A stretch of 64,000 bases of DNA from assembly GCA_963383645.1 (NCBI GenBank), contig OY726567.1:65196234-65260233 (forward strand), written 5' to 3'. The notes under the pieces are model-generated. The model saw only the letters and a program-made list of their open reading frames with translations, made no database searches and was not told the DNA's origin. This stretch comes from Muscardinus avellanarius (Eukaryota; Chordata; Mammalia; Rodentia; Gliridae). Positions 24,701 to 37,839 of this stretch are shown in pieces. The first letter of the stretch is position 1. Every line of letters begins with the position of its first letter. Position numbers and translations under genes: made by a program.

Positions 24701-27297
24701 AGAGGCAGGAGAGGAGTAGACGGGGCTGGAGAGGCGTCTAGGGTGTGCCCTGCCCAGAAGGTCAGAAATGAAGGGTCCTTGGGGGTCCCCTCTAGGCACC
24801 TCCGTCTCATTAAGAGGGGGCCCAGGACAGGAGGGCAGGCTTTCTAAAGAGGTCAGCCTCCCAAGGAGAGGCTGAGCCCACACTGACCCCTGCAGGTCTC
24901 CCAGGCCTGAGGTCCCAGCCTCCATGGGGAATTCTGCCTGGAACTGCTGAGCTGGGGACTCTGATCTCAGATGCAGGGGTGATGGGCTCCCACTCCTTGG
25001 ACAGAAGGAAGGTGTCCATTGAGCTCTGTGACTGGCCCCACAGGGTCACGTTCTCTCCTTGGAAAACATGGGGCCTCGTTACAGAGAAAGGGAGGTTTAG
25101 CCAGGGAACCATCCTAGAGAAAAGGAGAAGGAGTCAGCTGTGCCATTTGGTTCTCAGCTGAGACCCCCCCCCCAGGGCCTGTCTCTGAGGACCCTCCGTG
25201 TCTCTGTTTGTCTTGGTTTCCTCTGATTCTGCCCTCCCCTGTCTCTGTCTCTCTCCCTCTCTGAGATCCCATTCACCCTGGCTACCCTCTCCCGAGGCTC
25301 CTCTGGAAGGTCCTGTGCAGAGCTGGAGTCCTTGGCTGTACCTACCCGGATCCTCACCTGAGAACAGGATTTATTTTTTATTTTTTATTTTTGGTGGTAC
25401 TGGGGGTGGAACCCAGGGGCTCTTCTACCTCTGGGCTATACTCCCAGACCTATTTTATACTTTATTTGGAAACAGAGTCTTACTAAGTTGCAGAGAGCCA
25501 TGCTAAGTAGCTGAGGCTGGCTTCAAACCTGTGCAATCCTCCTGTATCAGCCTCCCAAGCTCTGGGATTATAAGAGTGCGCCACCACGCCCGGATGAGAA
25601 CAGGATTTTAGGGGCTCGCTGGGGGCTGACCACAGGTCATGTCCACCATAGCATCTGTATCAGCCGCCATGGGAGCGGCTCACAGGGCCCAGGGGAAATT
25701 GGTCCTCGAGAGCCCAGCCTGGGGCTGCCGGCCAGGGAACTGGGAGAGGTCACATCTCCTTCCTGGACTGAGTGAATCTGGCATAGCTGAAGTCAGAGCA
25801 ACACTGAAAGGTGAGGTTCTCTTTAGGGGTTAGGACAGGGCCCTGTGGGTTCAGGAGGGACTGCTTCCTAGACACTCCTGGAGTGAAGGAGAACTGGGCA
25901 GAGAGGGTTGGTTCCTGCTAAACACCTGCTTCCTCCCATCTGGCCCTGAAGGTCTTTCTGTCTCTCACATCTGGGTCTCAGACTAAGGAGCTCTGAGTTC
26001 CCTTCAGACATCCTCCCAACTGGAATCCCTTGGGACCATCCATCATCCATCCATCCATCCATCCATCCGTCCGTCCGTCCGTCCGTCCGTCCATCCATCC
26101 ATCCATCCACCCACCTATTCATTCACCATCTATCTACCCATTCCTTCCTCACCTGATACTTGGAGCTCCAGGGGGTCACTGCATACTGACCACACCTGAG
26201 GGGTTCTCCTGTAATATCCGTAGCATCTGAATGTCCACCTGTGGCCAGCGGACACAGGGCCCACAGGGAACAGGGCCTGCACCCGTCCATTAGGTTGTTG
26301 CTGAGAGTCCAGGGTCCAGGACAGCTTGTGTTCTCCATCCTGGATCAGAATGAACCTGTCATATCTCTGCTGTGAGCCACACTGGAGGGTCACAGTCCCT
26401 CCTGAGGCCACCACAGGGCCGGGCAGGGCTGAGAGGTTGGGGTTGCTGTAGACTCCTAGGAGAAGAGGAGGCAGCATGTTAAATGGGCTCACACCTCTCA
26501 CAGTATCCTCGTGGGACTGTGTGTGAGAGGGGGACACTCCTAAAAATAGACCCTCTCCCTGAAGACAGGACCTGTGGCCACGTCCCCCAATTTCCTCTCA
26601 CCTGTTACCACCAGCTCCAGGGGGTCACTGTACTCTGACCAGCCAGCAGGGCTGTGATACAGACACCAATATCGCCCCGCGTGGTGCTCTGTCACGGAAG
26701 GGATGAAGAACATGGTCTCGCTCCCAGGCTTCAGTGGGGGCTGCATGGCCCAGGATCCTGGGCTTCCCTCTTTTGACAGATGGTATATCTGGGCCTCCAG
26801 GGACCCCTTGTACCAAATGGTCAAGGGCCAACTCTTGGTGATCACAGAGCCTGGCTTAGCCCAGAGCGCGGGCTTGGGGAGGAACGCTGAAAGGAGATCC
26901 GAGGCTGGGTCCAGGATGCTCCCCACTCAGATCCCAGTTCTCTTCCCAGGACCCCAAACCTCCCAGCATCAACTCACATACGATGCTCTTCACCCCACTG
27001 CTCACGATGGCCCCTCGTCCCCAGTGGGGCACAGGGACCTGGGACACTGGGACACACTCACCTGCCTGCACTGGGGTCCTGGGGCCCAGACTCAGTCCTG
27101 GAAGAGAGTTCCCTGTGAGAGGTTTGCTCCAGGGCCTGGGCAGCTCCGGTCCTCCCTGAAGACTCTGAGACCTTGATGTCCTGCTAGACCAGGGCCTGCT
27201 GTGGGCTGGGGCCCCTCCCACACCCTCCCGGAACAGGCGTCCCCTCCCCTCCCCAGGTCTCACCGAGGCAGAGCAGGGCAGTGAAGATGGGGGTCAT
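21616..27297 (-). CDS. Activating LILRA/PIR-A-like receptor gene B
   Basis: Activating leukocyte Ig-like receptors carry a short tail and a membrane arginine that pairs with the ITAM adaptor FcR gamma. Exons: signal 27297-27264 ([12 protein letters not shown]); second signal exon 27097-27062; D1 26886-26602 (285 bp); D2 26455-26153 (303 bp); membrane/tail exon 21752-21616. D2 has both cysteines. D1 keeps the second cysteine (RYWCLY) but has tyrosine where the first should be (TIWYKG instead of TIWCEG). Two further Ig exons, D3 (25877-25358) and D4 (about 25,115-24,870), are broken, and the stem exon (about 21,940) lacks an in-frame donor. D2 ends in phase 1 and the membrane exon starts in the matching phase, so a two-Ig product like human LILRA5 would be in frame. 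That splice is inferred. Otherwise the gene is a recent pseudogene. Confidence 0.7.
22500..22700 (-). mobile_element. B1/ID-type SINE
   Basis: Antisense dimer with a small internal duplication of the 'gggctacactccca' block. TATGGATATAT flanks both ends as target-site duplication. Confidence 0.92.
22826..23030 (+). mobile_element. B1/ID-type SINE
   Basis: Sense dimer with an AAAAC-repeat tail. AAGAATGTGTTTG on both sides is the target-site duplication. Confidence 0.94.
23035..23380. other. AT-rich intron sequence of gene B, no gene
   Basis: About 75-80% A+T by eye, with short ATATAT tracts and no recognisable element. Confidence 0.5.
23385..23572 (-). mobile_element. B1/ID-type SINE
   Basis: Antisense copy lacking part of the middle, with GGAGATGGAACCCAGGGACA and CAACCACGCCTGGC ends. 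Confidence 0.87.
23771..23985 (+). mobile_element. B1/ID-type SINE
   Basis: Sense dimer with an A-rich tail. CCCTCAAACCA flanks both sides (about 23,760 and 23,987), a target-site duplication. Confidence 0.94.
24870..25115 (-). pseudogene. Degenerate D4 Ig exon of gene B
   Basis: Matches the D4 type (GENVTL...TFLLSKE...) and aligns with 52,386-52,687 and 61,547-61,847. The first disulphide cysteine is replaced (TLWGQSQ instead of TLLCQSQ), and the frame shifts after the [11 protein letters not shown] segment, so the second cysteine is never reached. Not usable as a coding exon. Confidence 0.6.
25358..25877 (-). pseudogene. D3 Ig exon of gene B, split by a SINE
   Basis: Starts GVSRKQSLL after a clear acceptor, and encodes [12 protein letters not shown] and, on the far side of an indel, [10 protein letters not shown]. 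It has a 2-bp length change causing a TGA at about 25,780 (after SRKEM). A 222-bp SINE is also inserted a few bases before the donor CTCAG/GTGAGG. Without the insertion and one target copy, the exon would be 284 bp. Confidence 0.75.
25373..25594 (-). mobile_element. SINE inserted in the D3 exon of gene B
   Basis: Antisense B1/ID dimer. TGAGAACAGGATTT at 25,359-25,372 and again at 25,595-25,608 is a perfect 14-bp target-site duplication. Confidence 0.95.
26037..26118. repeat. (ATCC)n with internal (GTCC)n block
   Basis: CATC units switch to about six CGTC units and back to CATC. It lies in the intron between D2 and D3 of gene B. Confidence 0.95.
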
Positions 27298-27529
27298 GGC
27301 GTCCCCTCCCAGTGCTCTGGGTGTGCAGAAGGAGGAGACCATGGTGCCCAGCAGGAGAGATAATGAAACGGAGTGTGGGCCCTTGGGGGCAAGGTCCTGC
27401 AAGACATGTGGTTGTCACATCATGCAGCCCCGCAGGAAGGGGAACTGATACCCAGGATCATGGCTCTCATTTCCCTTGGGCTGGAATGGGTGGGCACCAG
27501 TCTCTCAAGACAACTCAGACAGAAACTAG

Positions 27530-27690
27530 TCTCCTCTCACCCCATCCTCCATCTGCCTGGTCCCTCCCCACCAAGGGCCAGAACATAGTGTCAAATACAC
27601 CTGGTGCTTCCTGAGCTGCCCTTCCAGGTGAGGGAGATCAGGTCTGGCCCTTCCCCTCAGAGCCTCCCCATGGGTGGACCCTCGTAGGTG
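27530..27690 (-). promoter_or_regulatory. Conserved 5' flank of gene B (candidate promoter)
   Basis: Homologous to the flanks of genes A and C at the same distance from the signal exon. On the gene strand it shows GAGGGGAAGGG and CTCAGGAAGC Ets/PU.1-type cores and a CACCTGGAAGGGCAG segment shared with gene C. Function is inferred. Confidence 0.35.
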
Positions 27691-27809
27691 AGTGGTGCCT
27701 GAGACCCAAAGAGGCTCAGCCATGGTTCATTTTCAGACCAGGGTAAACATGGGTATGGGATGTGAGAGGCTCATGGCGTTGGACAATGTCTGTGCCCACT
27801 GAAGGTCCC

Positions 27810-28120
27810 TTAGGCTGGGTGTGGTGGTGCGTGCATCATGTACTCCCAGAGCTTGGGAGGCTGAGACAAGAGGGTTGCAGAATCATGGCCAGCCTCCACG
27901 ACTTAGTGAGACCCTCCTTCAAAATAATAATAATAATAAAAAGCAGGTACATACTTGTAAACTCAGAACTTGGGATGCTAAGGTAGGAGGAATACATGTT
28001 TGAGGCCAGTCTCAGCAATTTAGCCCTCCGCAACTTAGTGAGACCCTGTTTTACCATAAAAAATAAAATAGGCCTGGGAGTGTAGCTCAGTGCTAGAATG
28101 ACCCTGGATTCAGTTACCAG
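27810..28120 (+). mobile_element. Two tandem SINE copies
   Basis: First copy 27,812-27,940 (CTGGGTGTGGTGGTGCGTGC head, AAT-repeat tail), second copy 27,945-28,120 ending in the (CA)n tract. Confidence 0.87.
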
Positions 28121-28121
28121 T

Positions 28122-28166
<45 letters not shown>

Positions 28167-28167
28167 A
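28121..28167. repeat. (CA)n microsatellite
   Basis: About 22 CA units at a SINE tail. Confidence 0.97.
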
Positions 28168-28179
28168 CTTTCTGTTCTT

Positions 28180-28557
28180 AGCATTTAGAAATAGTCCAAA
28201 TGTTTGAAATCTACAGGGAAGTCCCCAGTGGAGAAGAATGGGCCTTAATGAACAGAGGCCCACGCTGAGGCCCCTGGAGTCCTGAGTCTTCCAGGGGACT
28301 CAGAGGAGAAGGAGGTTACTGCCCTGTGGGAGTGGATGTGGGGCAGGTGTCCTGCAAGTCACCCAGGAGGGGCAAAAAGCTGTGCTCCCCTCCCCTGTTT
28401 TGCAAGAAAAATTGGATGTATTTGCCCATATATTTATCTTTGTTTAAAACTTTTACTTTTTTGTGCTTTTATTGGTGAATTACAGTCTCTCATTATAATG
28501 TAAATCATGTTGACAATGACATACATGCACACAGCACTTGGTGCCCCTATATTTATC

Positions 28558-28560
<3 letters not shown>
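28180..28560. other. No gene recognised
   Basis: Unique-looking sequence, AT-rich at its right end. The segment around 28,470-28,540 ('ttacagtctctcattataat', 'acatacatgcacacag') may be an old repeat end. Confidence 0.3.
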
Positions 28561-28606
<46 letters not shown>

Positions 28607-28766
28607 GAGGATTGAACCCAGGGGCATTCTACATCCAAGCTATATCCCCATCATCATCATCATCATTATTATTATTATTAATTATTATTATTAATAATTT
28701 GCAGTACTGGAGATGGAACCCAGGAGCATTCTACCTCCAAGCTACATACCCAGCCCTATTTCTCCT

Positions 28767-28821
<55 letters not shown>

Positions 28822-29112
28822 ATTTTATTTTATTTTTGGTGGTACTGGAGTTCCTGGAAGCCCTTCTACCTCTGGGATACATTCCCAGACCTATTTTATA
28901 TTTTTTTATTTGGAAACAGGGTCTCCTAAGCCAGCGCGCGCGGCTGGCTTCGAACCTCTGCGATCCTCCTGTCTCCACCTCCCAAGCGCGGGGTTTACAA
29001 GCGTGTGCCACCACGCCTGGCTTATTCTTTATTTTGAAACAGGATCTCTCTGAGTTGCAAAGTTGCAAAGGACCTCACTAAGTAGCTGAGGCTGGCCGCG
29101 AACCACTATCTT

Positions 29113-29168
<56 letters not shown>

Positions 29169-29360
29169 ACTGGAGATTGAACTCAGGGGAATTCTATCTC
29201 TAAGCCTTACTCCAGCCCTTTTTATTTTTTGTTTTGAAAGAGGGTCTCACTAGGTTGCTAAGAGTCTCGCTAGATTCCTGAAGCCTCAGGAACCTGAGAT
29301 CCTTCTGTCTCAGCCTCCCAAGTACTGGGATTACAGGTGTCATCACCACACATGGTTTAG
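28561..29360 (-). mobile_element. Cluster of nested antisense SINEs with microsatellites
   Basis: (TG)n at 28,561-28,602; SINE tail 28,605-28,650; (ATC/ATT)n at 28,650-28,697; SINE tail 28,700-28,766; (TTTC)n at 28,767-28,822; full dimer 28,833-29,022; remainder 29,023-29,112; (TG)n at 29,113-29,166; further copy 29,168-29,357. Confidence 0.88.
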
Positions 29361-29649
29361 GAACAAACTGTATAGATTTATGTTGTTCAAAACCTTCTCC
29401 AAATTAGTAGAGGCCTTTATGATGATTATTTTCTTTCTTTTCCTTTCTCAAAAAATCCTTTTAGAGATGCAGTCTTAAGTCATTGATTTTCAAACATATT
29501 TGTATTTCAAAAGTTTTATTTGAGGCTTTCATGTAATCAAAAGGTCCTTCACTTCATGCACCGCATCAGATGTGATATGTCATTTTTAAATTACCATGCA
29601 TTTTCCCCTTTTTGATTTTAATCTTTAGTCTACTGGTTATTTAGAAAAT
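29360..29649. other. AT-rich, no gene recognised
   Basis: Sequence resembling old L1 or other repeat DNA ('tttgtatttcaaaagtttta'). No firm assignment. Confidence 0.3.
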
Positions 29650-29665
29650 AAAATAGTAGCCGGGC

Positions 29666-30830
29666 CATCGGAGCCTGCCGTGAGGCAAGGCCAGTGCTGG
29701 GGCCTCCGAGGCCAGGATAAGAGCCAGCAGAGGGGTTAGGCCGGTGCAGGGGCCAATGGCTGGCATTAGAGCTTTCCGTGAGGCAAGGCCGCTACTGAGG
29801 TCTCTGAGGCTGGGATCGGAGCCTGCCGAGGGGTTAGGCCAGTGCTGGGGCCTGCGAGGCCGGCATCGGAGCCTGCCATGAGGCAAGGCCGATGCTGGGG
29901 CCTCTGAGGCCAGGATAAGAGCCTGCTGAGGGGTTAGGCTGATGCCAGGGCCAGCGGCTGGCATCGGAGCCTTCCGTGAGGCAAGGCTGCTACTGAGGCC
30001 TCCGAGGCCAGGAACAGAGCCTGTCGAGGGGTGAGGCCGGTGCTGGGGCCTGCGATGCCGGCATCAGAGCCTGCTGTGAGGCCAGGATAAGAGCCAGCCG
30101 AGGGGTTAGGCCGGTGCCGGGGCCAATGGCCGGCATCGGAGCCTGCCGTGAGGCAAGGCTGCTACTGGGGCCTCCAAGGCTGGGATCGGAGCCTGCCAAG
30201 GGGTTAGGCTGATGCTGGGGCCAGCGGCCAGAATCGGAGCCTGCTGTGAGGCAAGGCTGGTGCTGGGGCCTCCGAGGCCGGGATAAGAGCCTACCAAGGG
30301 GTTAGGCTGGTGCCGAGGCCAATGGCCGGCATTGGAGCCTGCCGTGAGGCAAGGCCGCTACTGAGGCCTCCAAGGCTGGATCGGAGCCTGCCGAGGGGTT
30401 AGACCGGGGTTGGGGACAGCGAGGCCATCATCGGAGCCTGTTGTGAGGCAAGGCGGGTGCTGGGGCCTCTGAGGCCAGGTTCGGAGCCTGCCGAGGTGTT
30501 AGGCTGGTGCCGGGGCCAACGGCCAGCATTGGAGCCTGACAGGAGGCAAGGCCACTACTGGGGCCTCTGAGGCTGGGATCGGAGCCTGCCGAGAGGTTAG
30601 GCCGGTGCCGGGGCCAATGGCCTGCATCGGAGCCTTCTGTGAGGAAAGGTTGCTACTGGGGCGCCGAGGCCAGGATCGGAGCCAGCTGAGGGGTTAGGCT
30701 GGTGTTGGGGCCAGCGAGAACAGAATCAGGGCCTCCCATGAGGTAAGGCCACTGCTTGAGCCAGTGAGGTCTGGATCAGTCCACCGGGTAGCCAGGCCAC
30801 TACTGGGGCCGTCAAGAATGGGATCGACAC
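29666..30830. repeat. GC-rich VNTR of 48-50-bp half-units
   Basis: Alternating half-units: type a GGAGCCTGCCGTGAGGCAAG..., type b GGAGCCTGCCGAGGGGTTAG..., each ending in GGGGCC..GGCC..ATC. Together they form a higher-order repeat of about 98 bp, with roughly ten copies. The final copies (after 30,720) are degenerate. Related degenerate units occur at 41,390-41,700. Confidence 0.9.
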
Positions 30831-31236
30831 TTGCAACACGGCATGCACAGAGAAATATCGCAGAAAATAAAAATCAGATGCTTCCCCTAATCAGCAATAA
30901 CTAGGAGGAAAGGGGCAAGAGGAAGAGGTAGAGCTATAGAAATGGCCCTATAGTGAAGCAATTAAGGTGACCAATCAGAGGGTGTGGAATAGGGGAGGAT
31001 GGAGCCTCTTTAAAACGCAGGAGGTACATAAACAAATGTATCAAAGTTAACCACCAAATAAGCATGGGATCGAGGGAGGGGGAGAGAATGGGATGGGGGC
31101 TGGATGAGGGCTAATTGAATGATGTGTGCTTCTATATCCTCTCAAGTCTTGTACTCCAATGTGATATATGACTACAATGCACCAATTAAAAAAATAAATT
31201 AGAAAAAAACACAAAAAACAAAAAACAAAACAAAAA
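29666..31236 (+). mobile_element. Composite retroposon: GC-rich VNTR + L1 3'-UTR-like end + A-rich tail
   Basis: Three parts in order: a GC-rich tandem repeat (29,666 to about 30,830); a 360-bp segment (about 30,860-31,195) homologous to the L1 3' end at 42,170-42,490; and an A-rich tail (31,190-31,236). AAAATAGTAGCCGGGC occurs at 29,650-29,665 and 31,237-31,252, a 16-bp target-site duplication that splits a SINE right after its GCCGGGC start. An L1-endonuclease-like site (T/AAAA) precedes the left copy. The unit therefore moved as one RNA-copied element. It has no L1 ORF1 or ORF2. It is either an internally deleted L1 or an SVA-like non-autonomous element using L1 machinery. Confidence 0.72.
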
Positions 31237-31335
31237 AAAATAGTAGCCGGGCGTGGCAGCACATGCTGTAATCCCAGTACTTAGGAGGCTGAGACAGGAG
31301 GATCCGGGTTCTGGGCCAGCTTCCACTGCTTAGTG
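31237..31335 (+). mobile_element. SINE split by the composite retroposon
   Basis: B1-like head continues from GCCGGGC at 31,246. The duplicate 5' end lies at 29,659-29,665. The element is a truncated head without an ID tail. Confidence 0.85.
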
Positions 31336-31344
31336 AGGCCCACC

Positions 31345-34641
<3,297 letters not shown>

Positions 34642-34879
34642 GCCGCCTGCCCCACAGGATAGGCAAAGCCTGGAAGTGGCCAGTGAGAACTGCCGCCGCC
34701 TTCAGGGTCCCCCAGCTGTGCACCCAGCACCCGGGATGGCCCCTCCTTGGCCTGGCTCTGCTTTCCCCAGAGCAGGGCTCAGGAGGGTCCAGGCCCATGG
34801 AACCATCTTAGCCCAAAACTGAGGTCAACAAGGTTGCAAGTCTCTTCCTGCCCAGCCTGAATACTTCTCTGCCCATAAA

Positions 34880-34943
34880 ATGAAATAAGGCTGAGGGTGT
34901 AGCTCAAAGGTGGAATGTACCCTAATTTTATCCTCAGGACCAC

Positions 34944-35007
<64 letters not shown>

Positions 35008-35012
35008 AAAGA
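34880..35012 (+). mobile_element. SINE tail with (AAAG)n expansion
   Basis: ID-like tail (GTGTAGCTCAAAGGTGGAAT) without the B1 head, followed by about 16 AAAG units (34,945-35,010). Confidence 0.85.
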
Positions 35013-35039
35013 ACTTCATGGTGCAGATAGACCACTTCT

Positions 35040-35700
35040 CTGAACTCTGAAGACTGGACTCTAGCTAGATATTCAGTGTCTGATTTCCAACACATCTTGG
35101 TGGGAGTCTGTGGTGTCACATGACCTCCCCATCTGCTTGTCTTCTTTCTTAGTTGATTTGTCTCAGGTATTTTCTTACAGTAACACAGTGCTGACCCACA
35201 CAGTAGCTGATCTAAATGGCTCTTCTCCCTGCCCCCAGGTCCCCATATCCCATTTTCCCAGTTTGTTCTGTAGAGGTGAGGAACGACTGGTCCCAGTTGC
35301 TCAGAGTCAGCTGTTGCAGCGGATCCACACACACCCGCGCTGTGTGGCTGAGGCTGAGGCTCTGCTTCTCTGTGCCCTGGAGCTGGGGGTCCCTGGAGGA
35401 ATATGCTGTGCTGCCTGACACAGGGGTTCCATGCTCTGCTCCACCTTGGGGTCTTTTTCCTTCTGTGCATTTTTCAGTGATCACAGGACTCCTAGTGATA
35501 ATGGTGACCCTTGAGCACAGTCCAGGGATGCAGGCATGTAAGCTGCCCTCTGAAGGCCTCCTTTGAGGATGTAGGATCTGGCCAGGGCTAAAAGTGAGCC
35601 CTGTTGTGGACTTGAGGAGAAGGACTGCAGGGCTTCTCTGAAGCTCAGAGTGCAGCCATTTCCCCAAGATCCCTGGGAGCCACAAATGTCCCCTGGGTCC
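35040..35700 (-). repeat. Class 2 receptor 5'-flank block, copy 1
   Basis: Shares sequence with 48,570-49,110 and with the two parts around the FKBP8 insertion (58,196-58,261 and 58,747-58,880). In all three places it lies about 0.5-1.1 kb upstream of an MASTLPV-type signal exon, in the same relative orientation. It is therefore the ancestral 5' flank of class 2 genes. No coding content assigned. Confidence 0.6.
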
Positions 35701-35789
35701 TGCATGAAAGAAGAGCCATCAAGACCTCAAGGAGGCTTGAGGGATCAGAGCGCAGGGAGCTTCCAGCAGTGCCCTGGGCCAGACCCCCT

Positions 35790-36300
35790 CCCTGCTGTGC
35801 GGAGCTCTGCTCCTGGGGACCAGCCTGGACCACGGAGGCGCTTGCTGATGTCCAAGAGCTGTTGTGCTCGTGAGCTCTCCATCCCACACAACAGTCAAAT
35901 GGATCCACTTGGAGGAGGAACACTAAATCTGGCTCAGAGCTTCGGAGGTTGTAGTGAGAAGGCTGGGCCCTGGTGCTCTGGGGGAATTCAGGCAGCTCAA
36001 CATGGCAGGGGCAGGAGGAGAAGCCAAGTTCTCAACTCATCATTGACAGGAAACAATGACAGAGGTCAGCCAGGGTCCATATCCCTTCAAGGCATGCCGC
36101 GGTGACCTCCTTCCTTCCTCTAGGCCTTTCCTCCTAAGGACCCACCACCTCCCCCAGGGCCACAGCTGGTGACCAAGCCCTTGGCATGTGGCTGGGTTCA
36201 TCGTGTCCATCTTGGCCTCAGCAAAACCCCCAGGTCTGTCTAAGGCAGTGAACACGCTCCCTTGTTCCTCTTCACAGCTCCAGTCCATAGGCTTGATACC
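35790..36300. repeat. LRC duplicated block, copy 1
   Basis: Homologous to 53,560-53,960, and its left part to 57,130-57,260 in opposite orientation. It includes a 'ccaagagctg..gtgctcgtgagctctcc' junction shared by the copies. Confidence 0.55.
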
Positions 36301-36599
36301 GCCCTGCTTCCCTCAAACACAAGTGACCAGCACAAGCTCAGAGGAAAGGGCCAGGAGATGAAGGCCCCGCATGCTGCGAGTGGCTCACATCTGGGCCCTC
36401 CCTAAGCCCCACAGCAAAGCCCAGGGCGTTCATTTGTTGAAAGCTTGTGTTGAGACATTTTGTTCTGGCACCTGCCATATCTAATCTCTACACTCTCCCC
36501 AAGTCACTAAACCTTATCAGTCCCTTTCTTTATCTTCCAATCTGTGCAAAAAGTTCCACAAGTGCTAACAATTGTACAAATCAAAGAGCCAATATGATA

Positions 36600-37140
36600 A
36601 CAGCAGAGGGCTGAGTGTGGACAGCAAGCCCTGCATCCCAGAGCGAAGCTGTGCCCGGCCTCTCCTCCCCCTCAAGGGCACTTCCTCAGGACAGAGGTGG
36701 AGGCGGCAAAGCTTGGGTCAGGCCTAGTGCAGGTGCCAAGACCAGATCCTGCTCGGAAGCATCTTGCTGCTCCTGCCCACGGATGACTGGGAGTGGGGAG
36801 GAGGAGGATTACTGGAGAGAGGAAGGGAGAGGGATGGGGCAGACCCTGCATGGAGCAGGTCCTCTGCACCAGGCCCCCTTCTGACAGAGAGTCTTTCTTC
36901 TTTGTGAGCACACCTTATCCTCTGCTGGAGAGGGGGGCGTCTTTGTCTTCACATTCTAGTCCAGGAAATTGATGCTTCTTGAGTTTAGTGAATAGAATGT
37001 CCTGAACCTCACAGGGATCCTCAGAGTATGAACCCAACATTTTATCTTTTAAAGACAATGTCTGGTTTCTCACCAGGCTTGGTGTTGGCTTCATGGGGAC
37101 CTGGACTCTGGGGACAGCCTGATGTATATATGTGCTGTTC
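36600..37140. repeat. LRC segmental duplication, left part
   Basis: Matches 54,500-55,090 in order and orientation (for example 'gatcctrctcggaagcatctt'). It is separated from its continuation (37,840-38,350) by an LTR-like insertion that the 54-55-kb copy lacks. Confidence 0.6.
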
Positions 37141-37149
37141 TAGAGGTTG

Positions 37150-37835
37150 CAGTGAAATGTGTTTGGTGTGTGAGGGGAGAAGTAATTCCCCCACCACAAC
37201 CACACAAACATAAAAACAGAAAAACCGTGGATTCTTGTCCTAAGCTAAGAATAAATATGCATAGCTTGGACAGTTGCTGAAGATTTAAAGAAGTTTATTA
37301 AAAAGATAGAAATATAGGATATAGTTACAGCCCAGTGCCCGAGAGAGAGGGGCACGGGGAGGGGGGCAATTCGAATGAAAATACCACTGAACTCCAGTTT
37401 ACTAAGTGTTTTATCCTGACCAAGTCCACGGTCCTTTGATCTGTAGATATGCTAGCCTGGTATCTCTAGCCCTGTCTCTGTTGTCTCCAGCCAGTTTTGG
37501 GGCGGGAGGAGGGAGCAGTCCTGTCTCCAAATACAGGCCTCTACTTTTTGTTTCCCTCCCAAGATGTGTGAAATTGTTTCTCTGGGATCTAGGATTTTTC
37601 AGATTTCCCTTAGGCCATTTGTTTCTCTTTTAGAAATGTAAAGAAGCCTTTATCCTGGCTCCAGCTTTCTTCTTTCTCTTTTAGAAATGTAAATTACAAG
37701 TCCCTCCTTTCTGCTAGCCCTGGCTTTTTTTTAGTATAAAAGATATATTTTTAAAATTGGAAATCTTTCCCAATACTGATATATTAATACATTTTAAAAC
37801 CTCTTTCCGATACTAGTACACTAGATTTTTTTTTT
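37150..37835 (-). mobile_element. LTR-like element, copy 1
   Basis: Shares its first about 170 bp closely with 39,105-39,270 (GGGGAGAAGTAATYCCCCC start, then 'gaagatttaaa'), and its end is loosely similar (TTTCCCAATACT...). On the minus strand it has AATAAACTTC, a polyadenylation signal, followed by U5-like sequence. It interrupts a duplicated LRC block that is continuous at 55 kb. LTR class unknown. Confidence 0.55.
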
Positions 37836-37839
37836 TTTT

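Noticed and set aside
29641..30297. Proline/alanine-rich minus-strand frames over the VNTR
   Set aside because: Periodic translation of a GC-rich tandem repeat; no start context or conservation.
29666..30830. Regular GC-rich repeats considered as a CRISPR array
   Set aside because: There are no unique spacers between units, the units are tandem and diverged, and the window is mammalian.
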